Shown here in pieces: positions 11,316 to 23,129 of a stretch of 64,000 bases of DNA. Position 1 is the first letter of the stretch, and the number at the start of each line of letters is the position of its first letter. This DNA comes from Agrostemma githago (taxonomy: Eukaryota; Streptophyta; Magnoliopsida; Caryophyllales; Caryophyllaceae). The DNA lies in the NCBI GenBank assembly GCA_958450325.1, contig OY288247.1, positions 11,894,429 to 11,958,428 on the forward strand, given 5' to 3'. The position numbers and the translations under genes were made by a program. The notes under the pieces are model-generated. The model was not told the origin of the DNA, did no database searches, and saw nothing but the letters and a program-made list of their open reading frames with translations.

Positions 11316-13718
11316 TGTAGACACCCACATTTTGACCGCCAGGTGTCTATAGTAGTTCCCGCCAAACACCCGATGATGATAGGACGTAAACGTGCTTTGA
11401 TAGACTCGGATATGGGCTTGTAATCATGGACATTTGGTTTAGACATTTTAAGGAGTACAAATCTCACAAAACGGACCTCAAATCCAGGCCCAGTGGGTCG
11501 TTTCGAGTCAAATAACACTATTTTGGGTCGAAACCGTCACCAGGGGTAAAACCGTCTTTTAACGACCGAGTCAAAACCCGGTCAAAGATATTTCCTGAGA
11601 CTTGTGGACCGACCGTGATGTCTCACGCGTCCCACTTCTGCTCAAATTCCTACAAAAATCAGCCTTCACAAATATTAAACAAATCTGTTTAAGGATAGAA
11701 TTCAATCTCAGGTAGAAGTTCTATCCGGAAACCGAAACGAAATACCACCCGAGCTCAGATACTCGGCTGAAACAGCCGGGATATCACCCCAGCCAGCCGA
11801 GTCTTTGGCTTCTTCTCTAAGAAACGAGAAGTCTATTCCCTCACGAACTCTCGTATTTCCTATCCAAACTGGTGTTTCTTGTCACACAAGCAAGACCACC
11901 TCGGTTCCTATAAATAGGACCCTCCCTTCAACATCCAAGGGACGAAGAATACAGAAAAATACACGAAAAAATCAGACTGAAAAATACCGAGAAAGTCAGC
12001 CAAAAAGCAACATCCAAAATCCCGACGCAATCCCGAAGTAATTCCAAAATCCGACGAAACCGATCCTGTCCGAACCGGCCGAGTCCCCACGTCACTCACA
12101 CATACAAAATCGACACCTTAACTCACCCACATCATCTCGACGCTCCCGTGTCTAAGCCACCGTCCGACGAGCTCTATACCGAGAACACAAAGCATGTAGG
12201 TTGAGGGTGTAAATCAAACCCGTCTCTTCCCTTTTCTCTCTTCTTCGTCTCGTTTTTATTATGGGTCTTTCGTCGGTCTTTTTCTATTTTTTTTCTAATA
12301 TCGATATTACTAAAACTATTTTCCTATGTCGAATATTCTTAAAATATGATATCGATTCTATATAATCGAATATCATATCGAAAAGAATTATATTAAGTTT
12401 TCGACGAAATCGTTACATCTTTTTTTTTACAACTTTTTTCGTTCAAAATCTTTTTTACATCTTTTCGTTCAAAAACAAACTTTTTTTTTCAAAACCTTTT
12501 CTAAAGTCATTCCGAATATTCGATATCGATTTTATAATCGAATATCGAATACGACGAATATCGAAAATATAAACCGGGTATAAATTAATCCATATTTGTA
12601 CGCAATTTATAACAATTTTCGACAAAAAAATAAAAAAGGACAGACTCGCGTGCGAGTCGCCCCCGGTCCAGGCGACTCGCGCCCGAGTCTGACCCGAGTC
12701 TATTTTTTTTAAGTTTTCGTTCGTTTATTTTTATTATTTTACGAAACGATTTCTAAATTTACATCTTTTCTAAAACTATTCTAAATATTTGATAATCAAC
12801 TATCGAATATAACGAATATCGAGAATATTAAGTCGGGTACGAATTATGCGATATTCGTACGCGATTTAATCAAAACTTTTTCGAAAACCGTCGTCGAAAA
12901 ACAGGCCGCCACGCGACCCGCATGAGTCTCGGGCGAGTCGCGCGGCTCTCGGCCGAGACACACCCTTTTTTATTTTCCTTTCTCGAACATCGTTTTTTAT
13001 ACAAAACAACGTTTTAAACTATATTTTTCAGATTTCGATTAATTTTCATTTTCTCGATTTCATATATTTATTTCTTATATTATTATTTCAATCGTTACTA
13101 ACCCGTTTTCTCGTGTTTGTAGCAATTTATTCTCATATTCTTTTTTGTTTTCGTTTTATTAGACTAAAACGAACTCACATGCTAAAATAACTTTGACGTT
13201 AGTAGTTTAACATGCATTAAACGACTTAGCAACCCATTTTATTTTTCCTCACATGTCTTAGGAAAATAATCTCTGCATATCATTTCATCGTCGAACTAAC
13301 GCGTGTACACCAAAATCGAGCGATATCTTAGTAAAGGCCGCTAAGTGCGGGCGGGGTTGGGTGTTCTCGCTGAACTTCCCAACACGTACCCTCACCCCTT
13401 ACTCAGAACCGTGGTTTCCGGATGTCCGAAACCATTGGCAACGAGAGTCATTCAATATACGATTAACCGCCCAGTCGGCATCGGTATCGATATGCTAAGG
13501 GACGAACCCAATAAACTCTGACATCGGAAATGGGCCAGGCTTTAAGTATGGCCCACTACGACATAGAGTGGGTTCGAATGGTTCCGAATAACCATAAAAT
13601 TCGGTGGCGACTCCTACTTCGATTTAAAATTCAATTCGATCCATCTCATATGGAAATTCTATCGCCTCCCCAAAACCCGCGCTTCGCCGCGTCGGGGTGG
13701 ACCTATGTCATGTCCACA
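11316..13718 (+). repeat. 3' LTR of the gag-only element
   Basis: 2,403 bp matching 4102-6504, with TATAAATA at 11909-11916. Followed directly by the duplicated TTCTT. Confidence 0.95.
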
Positions 13719-13723
13719 TTCTT
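13719..13723. other. Target-site duplication, right copy
   Basis: TTCTT, identical to 4097-4101; proves that the flanks were contiguous before insertion. Confidence 0.9.
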
Positions 13724-15502
13724 ACTGAAGGGGGTGATTGACTTATGCAGAATATCATCCCGAATCTGGTTATCATCGGCTAAAAACAGGGCTGCAGCAA
13801 TCTCTGCTCGGTATCTAATTCTTGATTTCATGTCTCCCAAAGATGAATTAAATACACATCCATGATATAGGAGCATATGAATCATCAAGTATACACCACA
13901 ATCTAAATCTCCCTGAAAAGGTTCTTTCCAAGGTAAAGGGACTACTACCCATTTGAAATCTTTCACTTTTTCCCCAATGGCTAGACCCTTGCTGTTTAGA
14001 AAAGAACCATATAAGAATGCCTGATAGAAAACGTAATTTAGTTAGTATCCATTTAATGTATTACTGAATAATGAAATATATATTAAAAAAATGTTATAGC
14101 AAATACTTACAGCATATTTAGAAAGCAGTTCAAAGTATGGAGCAAGATTAGTGTCCCAGTAAGATGTCAGGTTATCAAGATAATCCATTGTTTTGTTCTT
14201 GAAATTGATTACAACACATATAAAGTGCTCTCGATAATGGATTGGAATGAAAACCTACGGAAGACAACACAATAATCCAGTTATTCATGTTCAGCTATTC
14301 CAATATTAGACATCAGTTACTCTATGTTCATGTTCGGTTATTCCAACATATGTGTTCTTTTGGTTGAACATATATAATAACTGAATGCAGAGTAAAAAAA
14401 GATGTTTACCAGATCCGAATCAAGCTTTACTGGATGATTAATAATCTCAATGTAGGTAGACCATGCTGTGAAGATTTGGGCCTGATAATTTTCTTGATTG
14501 CCTTTAATCTTGTCCTCTAAAGCGTACTTTATTAATGTGGGCTACACAAAGAGAATCAAAAGTTATACTCTAAATATGATTCATAACACAAAATAACTTC
14601 ACCAAAAAGGTTTGTGTGCACTTACAGAATGCCCAACCCCTAAAAATAGTCTTGATGAAGAGCTTCCATTTGCCTTGATCATCATACGATTGAGAAGGAG
14701 GGACCAACAATCCACCACATTTGTAAATATCATTTTGTCAACTTGCAATGACTGAAAGTCATCTCTCGCCAGAAGGTTTATATGGGAGAATTCAACCAAA
14801 GCCTCCCTGAGATTTCAATAAAATAATTTAGTTGTCTACAATAGTCAAATATACAACCAACTGAAAAAAAAGGTAAAAGGAAATTGATACTTACGATTGA
14901 GAATATTTATAGTCATCGAGGAAAATGTAATCAACAACATTTTTCCTCAAACTGTGAAGGCCTTTCAATAATTCGTAATTCTCAATCATGTACTTAGACA
15001 CAACGGTTGCGTCTTTTTCAACTGGCCCACAGTATATACTGCAACCAAGATCTTGAGGAACAACACCCACACAATCATGTAAATAATACACAGGATCACT
15101 GTTGGAATCAACATTCCTGCCAAGCTCCTCATCAACATTCCTCAAATCCCCATAATCATTTCCAGGCTCCTCATCGACATTCCCTGAATCCACATAATCA
15201 TTTTCAGGCTCCTCATCAACTTTGCTTTTCTCTCTTGTCATCTCTTTGACATAATCTTCGTAGGTTGGAAGATTGTCTTTCACTTGATGCATTTTTAAAG
15301 CATGCTCAGTGATGAAATCGATGTAGTCAAAGAATTTACTCTCCTTCCAAAATTCTGGAGTTGATGAAAGGCTCACTTCTGTCGGTAAACCCTCTGACGA
15401 GCTTGGAAAACCCTCTGATCTCATCAGTTCACTCCGACGAGCATGTCTCTTATAAAAGAGATCAACATCTTGTTGCATGATTAGCCAATGTGCATGCAAG
15501 TT
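13724..15502 (-). pseudogene. First C48 domain of the Ulp1-like gene, catalytic residues kept
   Basis: Five exons (15502-14895, 14806-14626, 14541-14410, 14254-14111, 14020-13724). The long exon begins NLHAHWLIMQQDV and carries an acidic three-fold repeat (VDEEPGNDYGDL type). The catalytic set is visible: His in REHFICVVINF (codon 14225-14227), Asp in MDYLDNL (14174-14176), Gln and Cys in FQGDLDCGVYLMIHML (TGT 13898-13900). C48 peptidases use His-Asp-Cys with an oxyanion Gln, so this half looks catalytically complete. The reading runs straight into the retrotransposon at 13,723 and would continue at 4101. Introns are 77-156 bp except where minisatellite has expanded one. Confidence 0.75.
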
Positions 15503-15544
15503 CTGAAAAATAAAAGAAAAAATATCAGTAGCATACACAAATCC

Positions 15545-16275
15545 ATTATTCAGTAACTACTTTAATGAATTGGAGTAACTAATGTAATGCCTTGGAATAA
15601 CTACTTTAATGCCTTGGAATAACTACTATAATGTCTTGGAATAACTACTGCAATGTCTTGGAATAACTACTGCAATGCCTTGGAATAACTACTGTAATGA
15701 ATTGGAGTAACTGAGGTAAAACGTTGGAATAACTACTTTAATGCCTTGGAATAACTACTGCAATGTCTTGGAATAACTACTGCAATGCCTTGGAATAACT
15801 ACTTCAATGAATTGGAGTAACTGAGGTAAAACGTTGGAATAACTACTTTAATGCCTTGGAATAACTACTTTAATGCCTTGGAATAACTACTGCAATGCCT
15901 TGGAATAACTACTGCAATGAATTGGAGTAACTGAGGTAAAACGTTGGAATAACTACTTTAATGCCTTGGTATAACTACTTTAATGCCTTGGAATAACTAC
16001 TGCAATGTCTTGGAATAACTACTGCAATGCCTTGGAGTAACTACTTCAATGAATTGGAGTAACTGAGGTAAAACGTTGGAATAACTACTTCAATGCCTTG
16101 GAATAACTACTTTAATGTCTTGGAATAACTACTGCAATGCCTTGGAGTAACTACTTCAATGAATTGGAGTAACTGAGGTAAAACGTTGGAATAACTACTT
16201 TAATGCCTTGGAATAACTACTGTAATGCCTTGGAATAACTAATGAATTGGAGTAACTAATGTTTGAATAACTACT
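15545..16275. repeat. 22-bp minisatellite, array 3 (intron)
   Basis: About 33 units, the largest array, filling the intron between exons 16441-16296 and 15502-14895. A roughly 5-unit higher-order period is visible through the recurring GAATTGGAGTAACTGAGG variant. Confidence 0.92.
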
Positions 16276-16295
16276 GTAATGCCTTAGACACTTAC

Positions 16296-17716
16296 ATCTT
16301 TTGCCCTAGCTCGAATTTGTTCATCGGTTTCAAATCCAGCTGGCAACTCCAAATATGTCTTTCCCGGTTGAGGTTCACTCACAACCTCTGTTAATATGTC
16401 ATTGTTGTTGTTTGTTGTGGCCCTCGGAGTCACCGGAGGATCTATTAACCACACAAACAAAAAACACATGTTAAATATTGTAGACAAATTAGAAAAAAAA
16501 TGGAAAAACATTAATAGAATAATTCTACCATTCTTACTAGTTGACTGCTTGCAAATAGGGTAAACACCCTCGATTAAGTTACCGGTTAGTTCCTAGCCGA
16601 CCGGTGCTAAGTTCCGCCCTTGCCCTCTTCTCTAAACTCTTGTTTGACCAATGCTTGATCAGTGGTATATCCCTTGGGGCAGCCTCTCCACGGAACTCTA
16701 CTCGATGAAAATATGAAAGTAACAAGACAAGTATACAGCCCCGTAAATTCTTGCCCTTTCCGGACCTAACTAAACTCACTCCCTCGACTAGCTGCTGAAA
16801 AATATATGAGCACCAATCGTACTCACATATCCTTCCTACATCTTCGACCATTTTTAGAAGGGAGAAATCAACGGTGTGGTTTGACGTTGGTGCAAGAAAG
16901 GATGACATAGCATACAAGACAAACATACGCTTGAATTGATCTCGATCTCCACCTTTATCTTTGGGATCAAGCATAGATTCAGTCAGTTGGTTCAGCTTGA
17001 TACAATCCTTGTTGTTGTTTATGCCAAAATCTTCCCTCCATTTGCGCTTCAACGTGTCTTGAGTTGATAAGATGCCAGGCCCAGTTGGCACTAATTCGAC
17101 TTCATGGCCACCCCTTGGCAACCCAAAGACGTCATAGACATCATCTTTTGTGAGGAAAAATCTGATACCTGAAGCCTCAAACATGTGGCCAGCAGCGTTG
17201 AACTGTCTCACCAAAGATGGCACTATGTCTAATGGGAGTACGGAAACCTTTAGATCGAGTAACCCCCCAAACCCAATCTCACGAACATCTATCGGCCAAC
17301 TGACGTTGGTCAAGTTTACTTATCAGCTCCACAAGACCATGAGGGCGACACTTTACAATCATTGACTGCGGCCTGCAAACATCAGAACACGTTAGACAAC
17401 ATAACTATTTTACAATCATTTACACCTTGGAATAACTACAGTAATACCTTGGAGTAACTAACATCGGCTAACACATAATTACAGTAATGCTTTGAAATAA
17501 GAAACAAAAAAAATAAAAAACTTACAATTGTGGTGGTTTTGCTAATGCCCCACCATCTGTTTTGACTGTGACGGATGATTTCGACCGTTTCTTGGAAGGC
17601 TTTCCGGTGGCCTCATCTTTTGTTCCTATGGGACGCTTCTTTTTGTTTTTAGAAATGAAGTCAACAAGGACATCTTTATCCATGAGAATATTTTCCTTAC
17701 TCTTTTGTGATGCCAT
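16296..17716 (-). pseudogene. N-terminal part of the Ulp1-like gene, plant-mobile-like domain
   Basis: Start ATG at 17716-17714 gives MASQKSKENILMDKD then a Lys/Arg-rich stretch (KNKKKRP, KPSKKRSK) that looks like a nuclear localisation signal. Donor GTAAG lies at 17525. The next exon (from 17372) reads MIVKCRPHGLVELISKLDQR, then by frame change REIGFGGLLDLKVSVLPLDI, FFLTKDDVYDVFGLPRGG and FKRMFVLYAMSSFLAPTS: the domain that precedes Ulp1 in many plant transposon proteins, resembling plant mobile or DUF1985-type domains. GATAGATG near 17,289 looks like a 4-bp duplication that breaks the frame. A short exon (16441-16296, DPPVTPRATTNNNND) links to the protease part. Confidence 0.65.
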
Positions 17717-18224
17717 AGAAAGTGGTCCAACCTTAACCAAAAACCAGGAAGGTAAAACTCAATCATCTCAAATTAACATACATAAAGTGATAATACAGTA
17801 AAAGTGTGACAAATAAGGAATGCGATTAGCACTAAATATTGGTGTCACTTATCATGTGTATACGATTATCTCCACAACATTTACAGTACAGTGCCTAAAT
17901 TTCCAGAGATTCAACGCATTACACAAGTCATAATGGTACACAGATATTTGGGCCAAAACACCAAAAAACCCAATGAACACTGACACAATGGCATAGAAAT
18001 GAACTGAAACAAAGTGTTCATTGTCTCATCGATCATAATGATCCTCTTAAATTACACTTCTCAAACACTTGAGAGTGTATAATTTAGTAGTTGTACTAAC
18101 ACAGTCCAAATAACCTTTGAAATTAGTGGTTTTGACATTGAGATTTGCAATATTTTTTTGCAAAACAAAACAAATACGGAGTAAGTAAATAACGCGTCAA
18201 CATTTAGAAAAACAGAAACTCTAT

Positions 18225-18435
18225 GTTGAAACTACTGCAATGTCTTGGAATAACTACTGTAATGAATTGGAGTAACTGAGGTAAAACGTTGGAATAACTA
18301 CTTTAATGCCTTGGAATAACTACTGCAATGTCTTGGAATAACTACTGCAATGCCTTGGAATAACTACTTCAATGAATTGGAGTAACTGAGGTAAAACGTT
18401 GGAATAACTACTTTAATGCCTTGGAATAACTACTT
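18225..18435. repeat. 22-bp minisatellite, array 4
   Basis: About 9 units of the same repeat, ending against the donor of the exon-like sequence 18433-18598. A few single units occur at 17,425-17,490 in the first intron. Confidence 0.88.
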
Positions 18436-18598
18436 GCACATAATCCTTGCGTATCCACACTTTTTCAAAATGAGACAGCAGAGAATTATAGAACAACATT
18501 CCAGTAATAGCAGCTTTATTTTTGGTAAGAAATCTTGGGATTAGAGTCTGATGCTTAACCACCCGAATCTCTTCCAAATCCAAATTCAGCAAATACAC
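18433..18598 (-). other. Exon-like coding stretch, unrecognised
   Basis: Open for 55 codons between an acceptor-like TTTTAG and a donor-like CAA|GTAGTT: YLLNLDLEEIRVVKHQ... FEKVWIRKDYVQ. There is no ATG at its head, so it would be an internal exon, perhaps upstream of the Ulp1-like gene on the same strand. I do not recognise the family. Confidence 0.35.
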
Positions 18599-18599
18599 T

Positions 18600-20134
18600 A
18601 AAATGGAGATGAATGATGGAGACAGATTACAGAAAATAAGGTATGGTAAGACAGATTACAGGTGTGTGTGTGTCTACCCGATCAATTCTCCTGATTCACT
18701 TCCCATCCATTTGCAACTCAACCAAATTCAACTCTTTATCACCATCACATTCATTTCTCATTCTCTTCTCTTCTCTTCTCTTCTAAGACACTTCCTCACC
18801 ATCTGTAATAATCTTACTGTTCCAAATTAATTCTCCCTTATTTTCCTTCAATTAATTGCCTCTTATCAAATTTACTCCCACATTACTGAATTCTTTGTAA
18901 TGAATTTCCATTTTATTCCTACTTAAATCACAAAACTCATCAAACATGGTGCTAAATCTCAAAAACCCATTGCCAGCAAAATGTTTTCATTAACATTAAC
19001 ATTAATTTGTGTAAAATACCTACTGCTACAAATTAAATTTTACAAATCTATCATGTTTCCCATCAGGCCATCCAGGTTGCCTGCAACTTCTGGTTAGGTT
19101 TTCACAGTCACTTATGACAAGAGTATTGATTGATAAACGGCCTAGAAATCATATACTCCATAAATAATTGCAGTAAAAATAAATGGACTTCATCCAAACC
19201 GAGTAAAAATTATAATACACAATGGTGATATTATAAGCTCCTAATTGCTTCATCCAAACCGATCGGGGAAAAACTCAGGTGTTGCCTGTACAATGGACTT
19301 ACCATCATTGAATCTTTATAACCAACAATCACAGTCATCTTTATAAGCAATTAAGACAAAATTAGAAAATTAGAAACAAAATAAACATAATGCAGTACAT
19401 TTTGAACGAAATAAACATATAACTAGTTGAAGATACCAAAATTGGGCAAAAAACAGAGTGAAATAATTGAAGAAATTAGGGCGGAATGATGAAGATGATG
19501 ATGATTGTTATCAAACCCTAACAGAGGCGAAATGTAACATATACACAGTAATAGAATCAAATCCACAAAAATCAAGCAGAAATAATGATGAAACGTGATT
19601 TAGGACAAACAAAACACAAACGAGAAGTCGGAAATTAAACTCGTCATTCGTCAAGTCGGAAACAGTGCGAACTTTTATACCTGAATCAGTGAGAAATTAA
19701 ACTCCTACTCAGGAATTGTTGAGGTAAAGCTTGAAGCAACTGAAATGGATGAAATTAGGGCTGAAATTGACGAAAATCACCTGAAAAATTAGCAAAAATC
19801 AGCAAACTGAACCTAATGAAATTAGAACTATGATGATGATGAGAGGATTAGAAGGAATCGCGGTAGAATGACCTGAAGAAATTGAACTCAGGAATCGGAA
19901 TCGCAGTACGATGATGGTGGAGATGAAAGGTCGTTTGTTGCTTGAAGAAGACGGAATGAAGACAGAATGAAGACGAATTTTGAAAATGAAGAGAGGAGAG
20001 AGAAAGAGAGGTGGAATGTGGAGGGTTTTGTTGGGGTTTGTGAGATCTAATCTAAGCCGTTGATCAAGATTAAGATCAACGGTCTAGATTGTTAGGGTGT
20101 TTACACCAAATTGGTGTGTTTACACCAGATCCTG

Positions 20135-20135
<1 letters not shown>
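18600..20135. other. Non-coding upstream or terminal region of the Mutator-like element
   Basis: No coding signal. It contains TTCTC repeats near 18,765-18,785 and ATGATGATGA and GAAGA-rich stretches at 19,480-20,010. An inverted pair at 20,055-20,085 and repeated TTTACACC motifs suggest the element's end. Confidence 0.45.

Positions 20136-20139
<4 letters not shown>

Positions 20140-20204
<65 letters not shown>
20140..20204. repeat. (TA)n microsatellite
   Basis: About 32 uninterrupted TA dinucleotides, directly left of an inverted-end element. Confidence 0.97.
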
Positions 20205-20206
<2 letters not shown>

Positions 20207-20996
20207 TAGGATCATTTACCCACCCCTTCTTTTTGTACAATCTACCTTCATTTTTCAACCATTAGATCTAATTACATCAAGAGACAAGATTAAATATTAA
20301 AATTAAGAAGTGAAGCATCAAACACAACCCACGCTCAAACCCTATACCAACTTAAACAAAAATCCCTAGCTCCCAAACCCTCTCGCATCCCACTCCAGAT
20401 TCACGAAAAACCGTCAATCGCGAGAAGAAATCTCATCTCACCAATATCTACAAACAATCTTGCATCCAAATCAGATATTTCAATCTTTAGTTTGATCAAT
20501 TTTTTTTGTATTTTTTTGTATTGTTTGATCAATTTCAATCGTATTGTATTTTGTACGGTATGATTTCAGTCTATTTTGTCTATTGTATTTTGTACTGTAT
20601 TTTGTATTTCAATCGTATTTTTTATGGTTTCAGTCTATTTCAATTTTAGAATTCTTGTACTGTATTTTTTATTTTCAATTTATTTAGTATTGTTCAATTT
20701 TTTTTTTCAGTACAGTCTGCGTTATTCAAATTTTATTTTATTTCAATTTATGAGTTTGCGTTTTTCAATTTAGTATTGCTCAATTTTTTTTGTATTTAGT
20801 ATTTCGTATTGCTCAATTTATTTAGTATTGTTCAATTTTGTATTGTTGTATTGCTCGATTTATTTAGTTTGTATTTTGCATCTTAATCAACCATTTCGTG
20901 TTCAATCTTAATCAATTTTGTTCAATTTGCCGAGGTATATGTTGATTCACGCCCAATCTTCAAATTGAACCGTATATGACGATTCCAGATTTTTTT

Positions 20997-21610
20997 TACA
21001 GATGATACACTTACACGCGGTGTACAGCATTTTTCATACACAACCAATAATAATGCGACATGTGTCTAGTTTACTTTTACCAAAGTTGATTAGTGCAAGG
21101 GTAACTTAGTAATTTAATATGTTTATTTAATTATTAATCTTATTCTAGTTAAGTTAATTTTAGAAACTTTTGTATTTTATTTTTATTTTGCATTTTTTGG
21201 TTTCTTGAATTAATCATATAATACTGTTAATATATTTTTGATTTATTTATATTGTAAAATTAATTAATATGAATAAATTTTGTACTTTTTTTTAAAATCG
21301 TGACTATTATTATATATATGTATGTATGAAAGGTAAACATATTAAAATAAATAATTAAAATTTTCAAAAAGTTTAAAGTAAATTATGATAATTATTAAAC
21401 ATTTGGCATATACTAACCATAATACCTAAGTTTATAATTATTTTATTAACATTAAAAATTAATTTCCTTAAATTAAGTTGCCAATTGTTTATTTATGTAA
21501 GTTTCAAAAAATAATATCATAACTAATTAAAAATAAATTAATTTTAAAACAATAATTACTTAAAATAAGAAAATGTATAAGGCTTTAAAAAAATTACATA
21601 ATAATATACG

Positions 21611-21673
<63 letters not shown>

Positions 21674-22520
21674 AATTAAATGTTTTGATAATTTTAAAGT
21701 AAATTAATGGATATTATTTGATTACAAAATCAATATTGAAAATATTTGGTAATATTTTTGTTATTCTTTAGGAAATATGTGGGAAATATACGATATACGG
21801 AAATATTTTGTAAATATTTCAATAAATTAAAAAATTTAGAAATTAAAATCTTCCTAACAATATAATTATACATATATGAGTTATATGATTTACCTAACAT
21901 TTATTAAGAAAAATTATGATTTATTTCTTTCCTTGTTTAGTTTCATTTTTACCGAGTTATATATGAGTATATATATTTTTTCATTTAGTCATCCAAATTT
22001 AAAAATATTTCTAATTGAACATTCCTTTTTACTGTTTAATTGTTTTTTTTCCTTAAGTTTAAATTTCATTTTTAATTCAATTAATGAAAATATTAGTTTT
22101 AAATTTTGTTTTTATAATTAATTAATACAATTTAAAACAAGAAAAATGAAAATATTATTTTGAAAAAAGGATGTATAAATAATATTTATTAATTTACGTG
22201 AAAGTTTAAAAAAATTGATTAATGATGATTATATTAATAAATTTACTTTCAAATAAAATTATTTTAATTAAAATTAATTAATTAATTGAATGGTGAACAC
22301 AACAAAAAATCTATATATATTTGTTCAAAATAAAGATAATTAAAAAAATTAAAAGTTTCTACAATTAACTTAACTATAGTTTAGTAATAAATTAACTAAA
22401 GGTGTAAAATTACTAACCTAACCCCGAACTAATAATCGTAGGTTAACAAAAAATTGACACGTGGCGCAGTATAGTTCACTGTGTGTGAAATTCTCATACA
22501 CCGCGTGTAAGTGTAGCCTT
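20997..22520. mobile_element. Nested non-autonomous element with inverted ends
   Basis: ACACTTACACGCGGTGTA near 21,007 is matched by its inverse TACACCGCGTGTAAGTGT ending near 22,515. Weaker pairing continues inward to GACATGTGTCT and its partner ACACGTGGCGC. The interior is about 80% A+T with no gene and a (TA)n run at 21,614-21,668. Likely a miniature MULE-type element. The outer edges are uncertain by about 10 bp. Confidence 0.55.
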
Positions 22521-23129
22521 TTCGCAAATTGCTGATTCAAATTACTGAATATGTTGATTCAAATTGATGAATATTAGTTCAATAACTAGGCCAGGGTTTC
22601 TGATTATATATCGATTCCTGATTTTACTAGGGTTTCTGATATTCGGGTTGCTGATATCGTTGTTGATTTCAAATTCCGGTTCAATAGAGTTATTTTTGTG
22701 CATCATCTTGTGTCGACGTTACATGCTGATATCCCACTTTACTTTTATGGTTTATTAAACTTGTTATTGCAATACTTGAATATGAACATTGAAATAAGTC
22801 AATAACTACATACTATTTCGTAACATGAATTTCTGTGTTTGGTACATTATATTATCTATGAAATATCCAATTATTTTATTATATTATTCAAATTATTCTA
22901 TAATACTGTTGCGGTCATTCTATATTATTCTTACAGTTATTTCACTATATTAGTTACTGCATTTCATAACTAGTTATTTTATAGTATTTTTACAGTTATT
23001 CTATTGCACATACGTGATTATTGTATTTCAATTTTTTTTATACTTTCAACGTAACTAACTCCCTTTTTTTGTTTTTCAGTGAGTTTTTTTTGCTGGATGC
23101 GCACTCAATGATATGCAAGATGTTTCATT

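Larger units (their letters stand above)
4102..13718 (+). mobile_element. Non-autonomous Ty3/gypsy element with gag only (TR-GAG type)
   Basis: Complete element of 9,617 bp with two 2,403-bp LTRs starting TGTAGACACC and ending GTCCACA, a 5-bp target duplication, a tRNA-Arg-like primer site and a polypurine tract. The only coding sequence is a truncated gag at 7825-8661. Protease, RT, RNase H and integrase are absent. LTR ends, primer site, polypurine tract and Gag closely match the autonomous element right of 37,380, the likely enzyme donor. The LTRs are almost identical (one mismatch noticed, 6445 T against 13659 C), so insertion was recent. Confidence 0.93.
2344..17716 (-). pseudogene. Tandem-domain Ulp1-like (C48) protease gene, split by a gypsy insertion
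   Basis: Eleven exons can be placed by GT/AG sites and family similarity: 17716-17526, 17372 to about 16583, 16441-16296, 15502-14895, 14806-14626, 14541-14410, 14254-14111, 14020-13724 continuing at 4101-3821, 3492-3318, 3167-2836 and 2735-2344. The exon cut by the retrotransposon is in one frame across the gap once one copy of TTCTT is dropped. The product would have a basic nuclear-type N-terminus, a plant-mobile-like domain and two successive C48 domains. C48 enzymes cleave SUMO or related modifiers; the role of transposon copies is not known. A 4-bp duplication near 17,289 also breaks the frame. Confidence 0.75.
1..20135. mobile_element. Mutator-like element remnant with FAR1-like and Ulp1-like genes, interrupted by a gypsy element
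   Basis: Two convergent genes lie here: a FAR1/MULE-type transposase fragment on + and an Ulp1-like C48 protease gene on -. MULEs that carry Ulp1-like genes are an established plant class, so I read the block as one such element. The left terminus lies outside the window. The right end is probably near 20,040-20,135, where an inverted pair (GCCGTTGATC / GATCAACGGT) and repeated TTTACACC motifs occur, but no paired terminal inverted repeat can be checked. Both genes are broken, so the copy is probably immobile. Bases 4,102-13,718 are a later insertion. Confidence 0.5.

Noticed and set aside
21876..22121. 81-codon frame rich in Phe, Leu and Ile, like a membrane peptide
   Set aside because: Produced by T-rich sequence inside a non-autonomous element; no start context or neighbouring exons.
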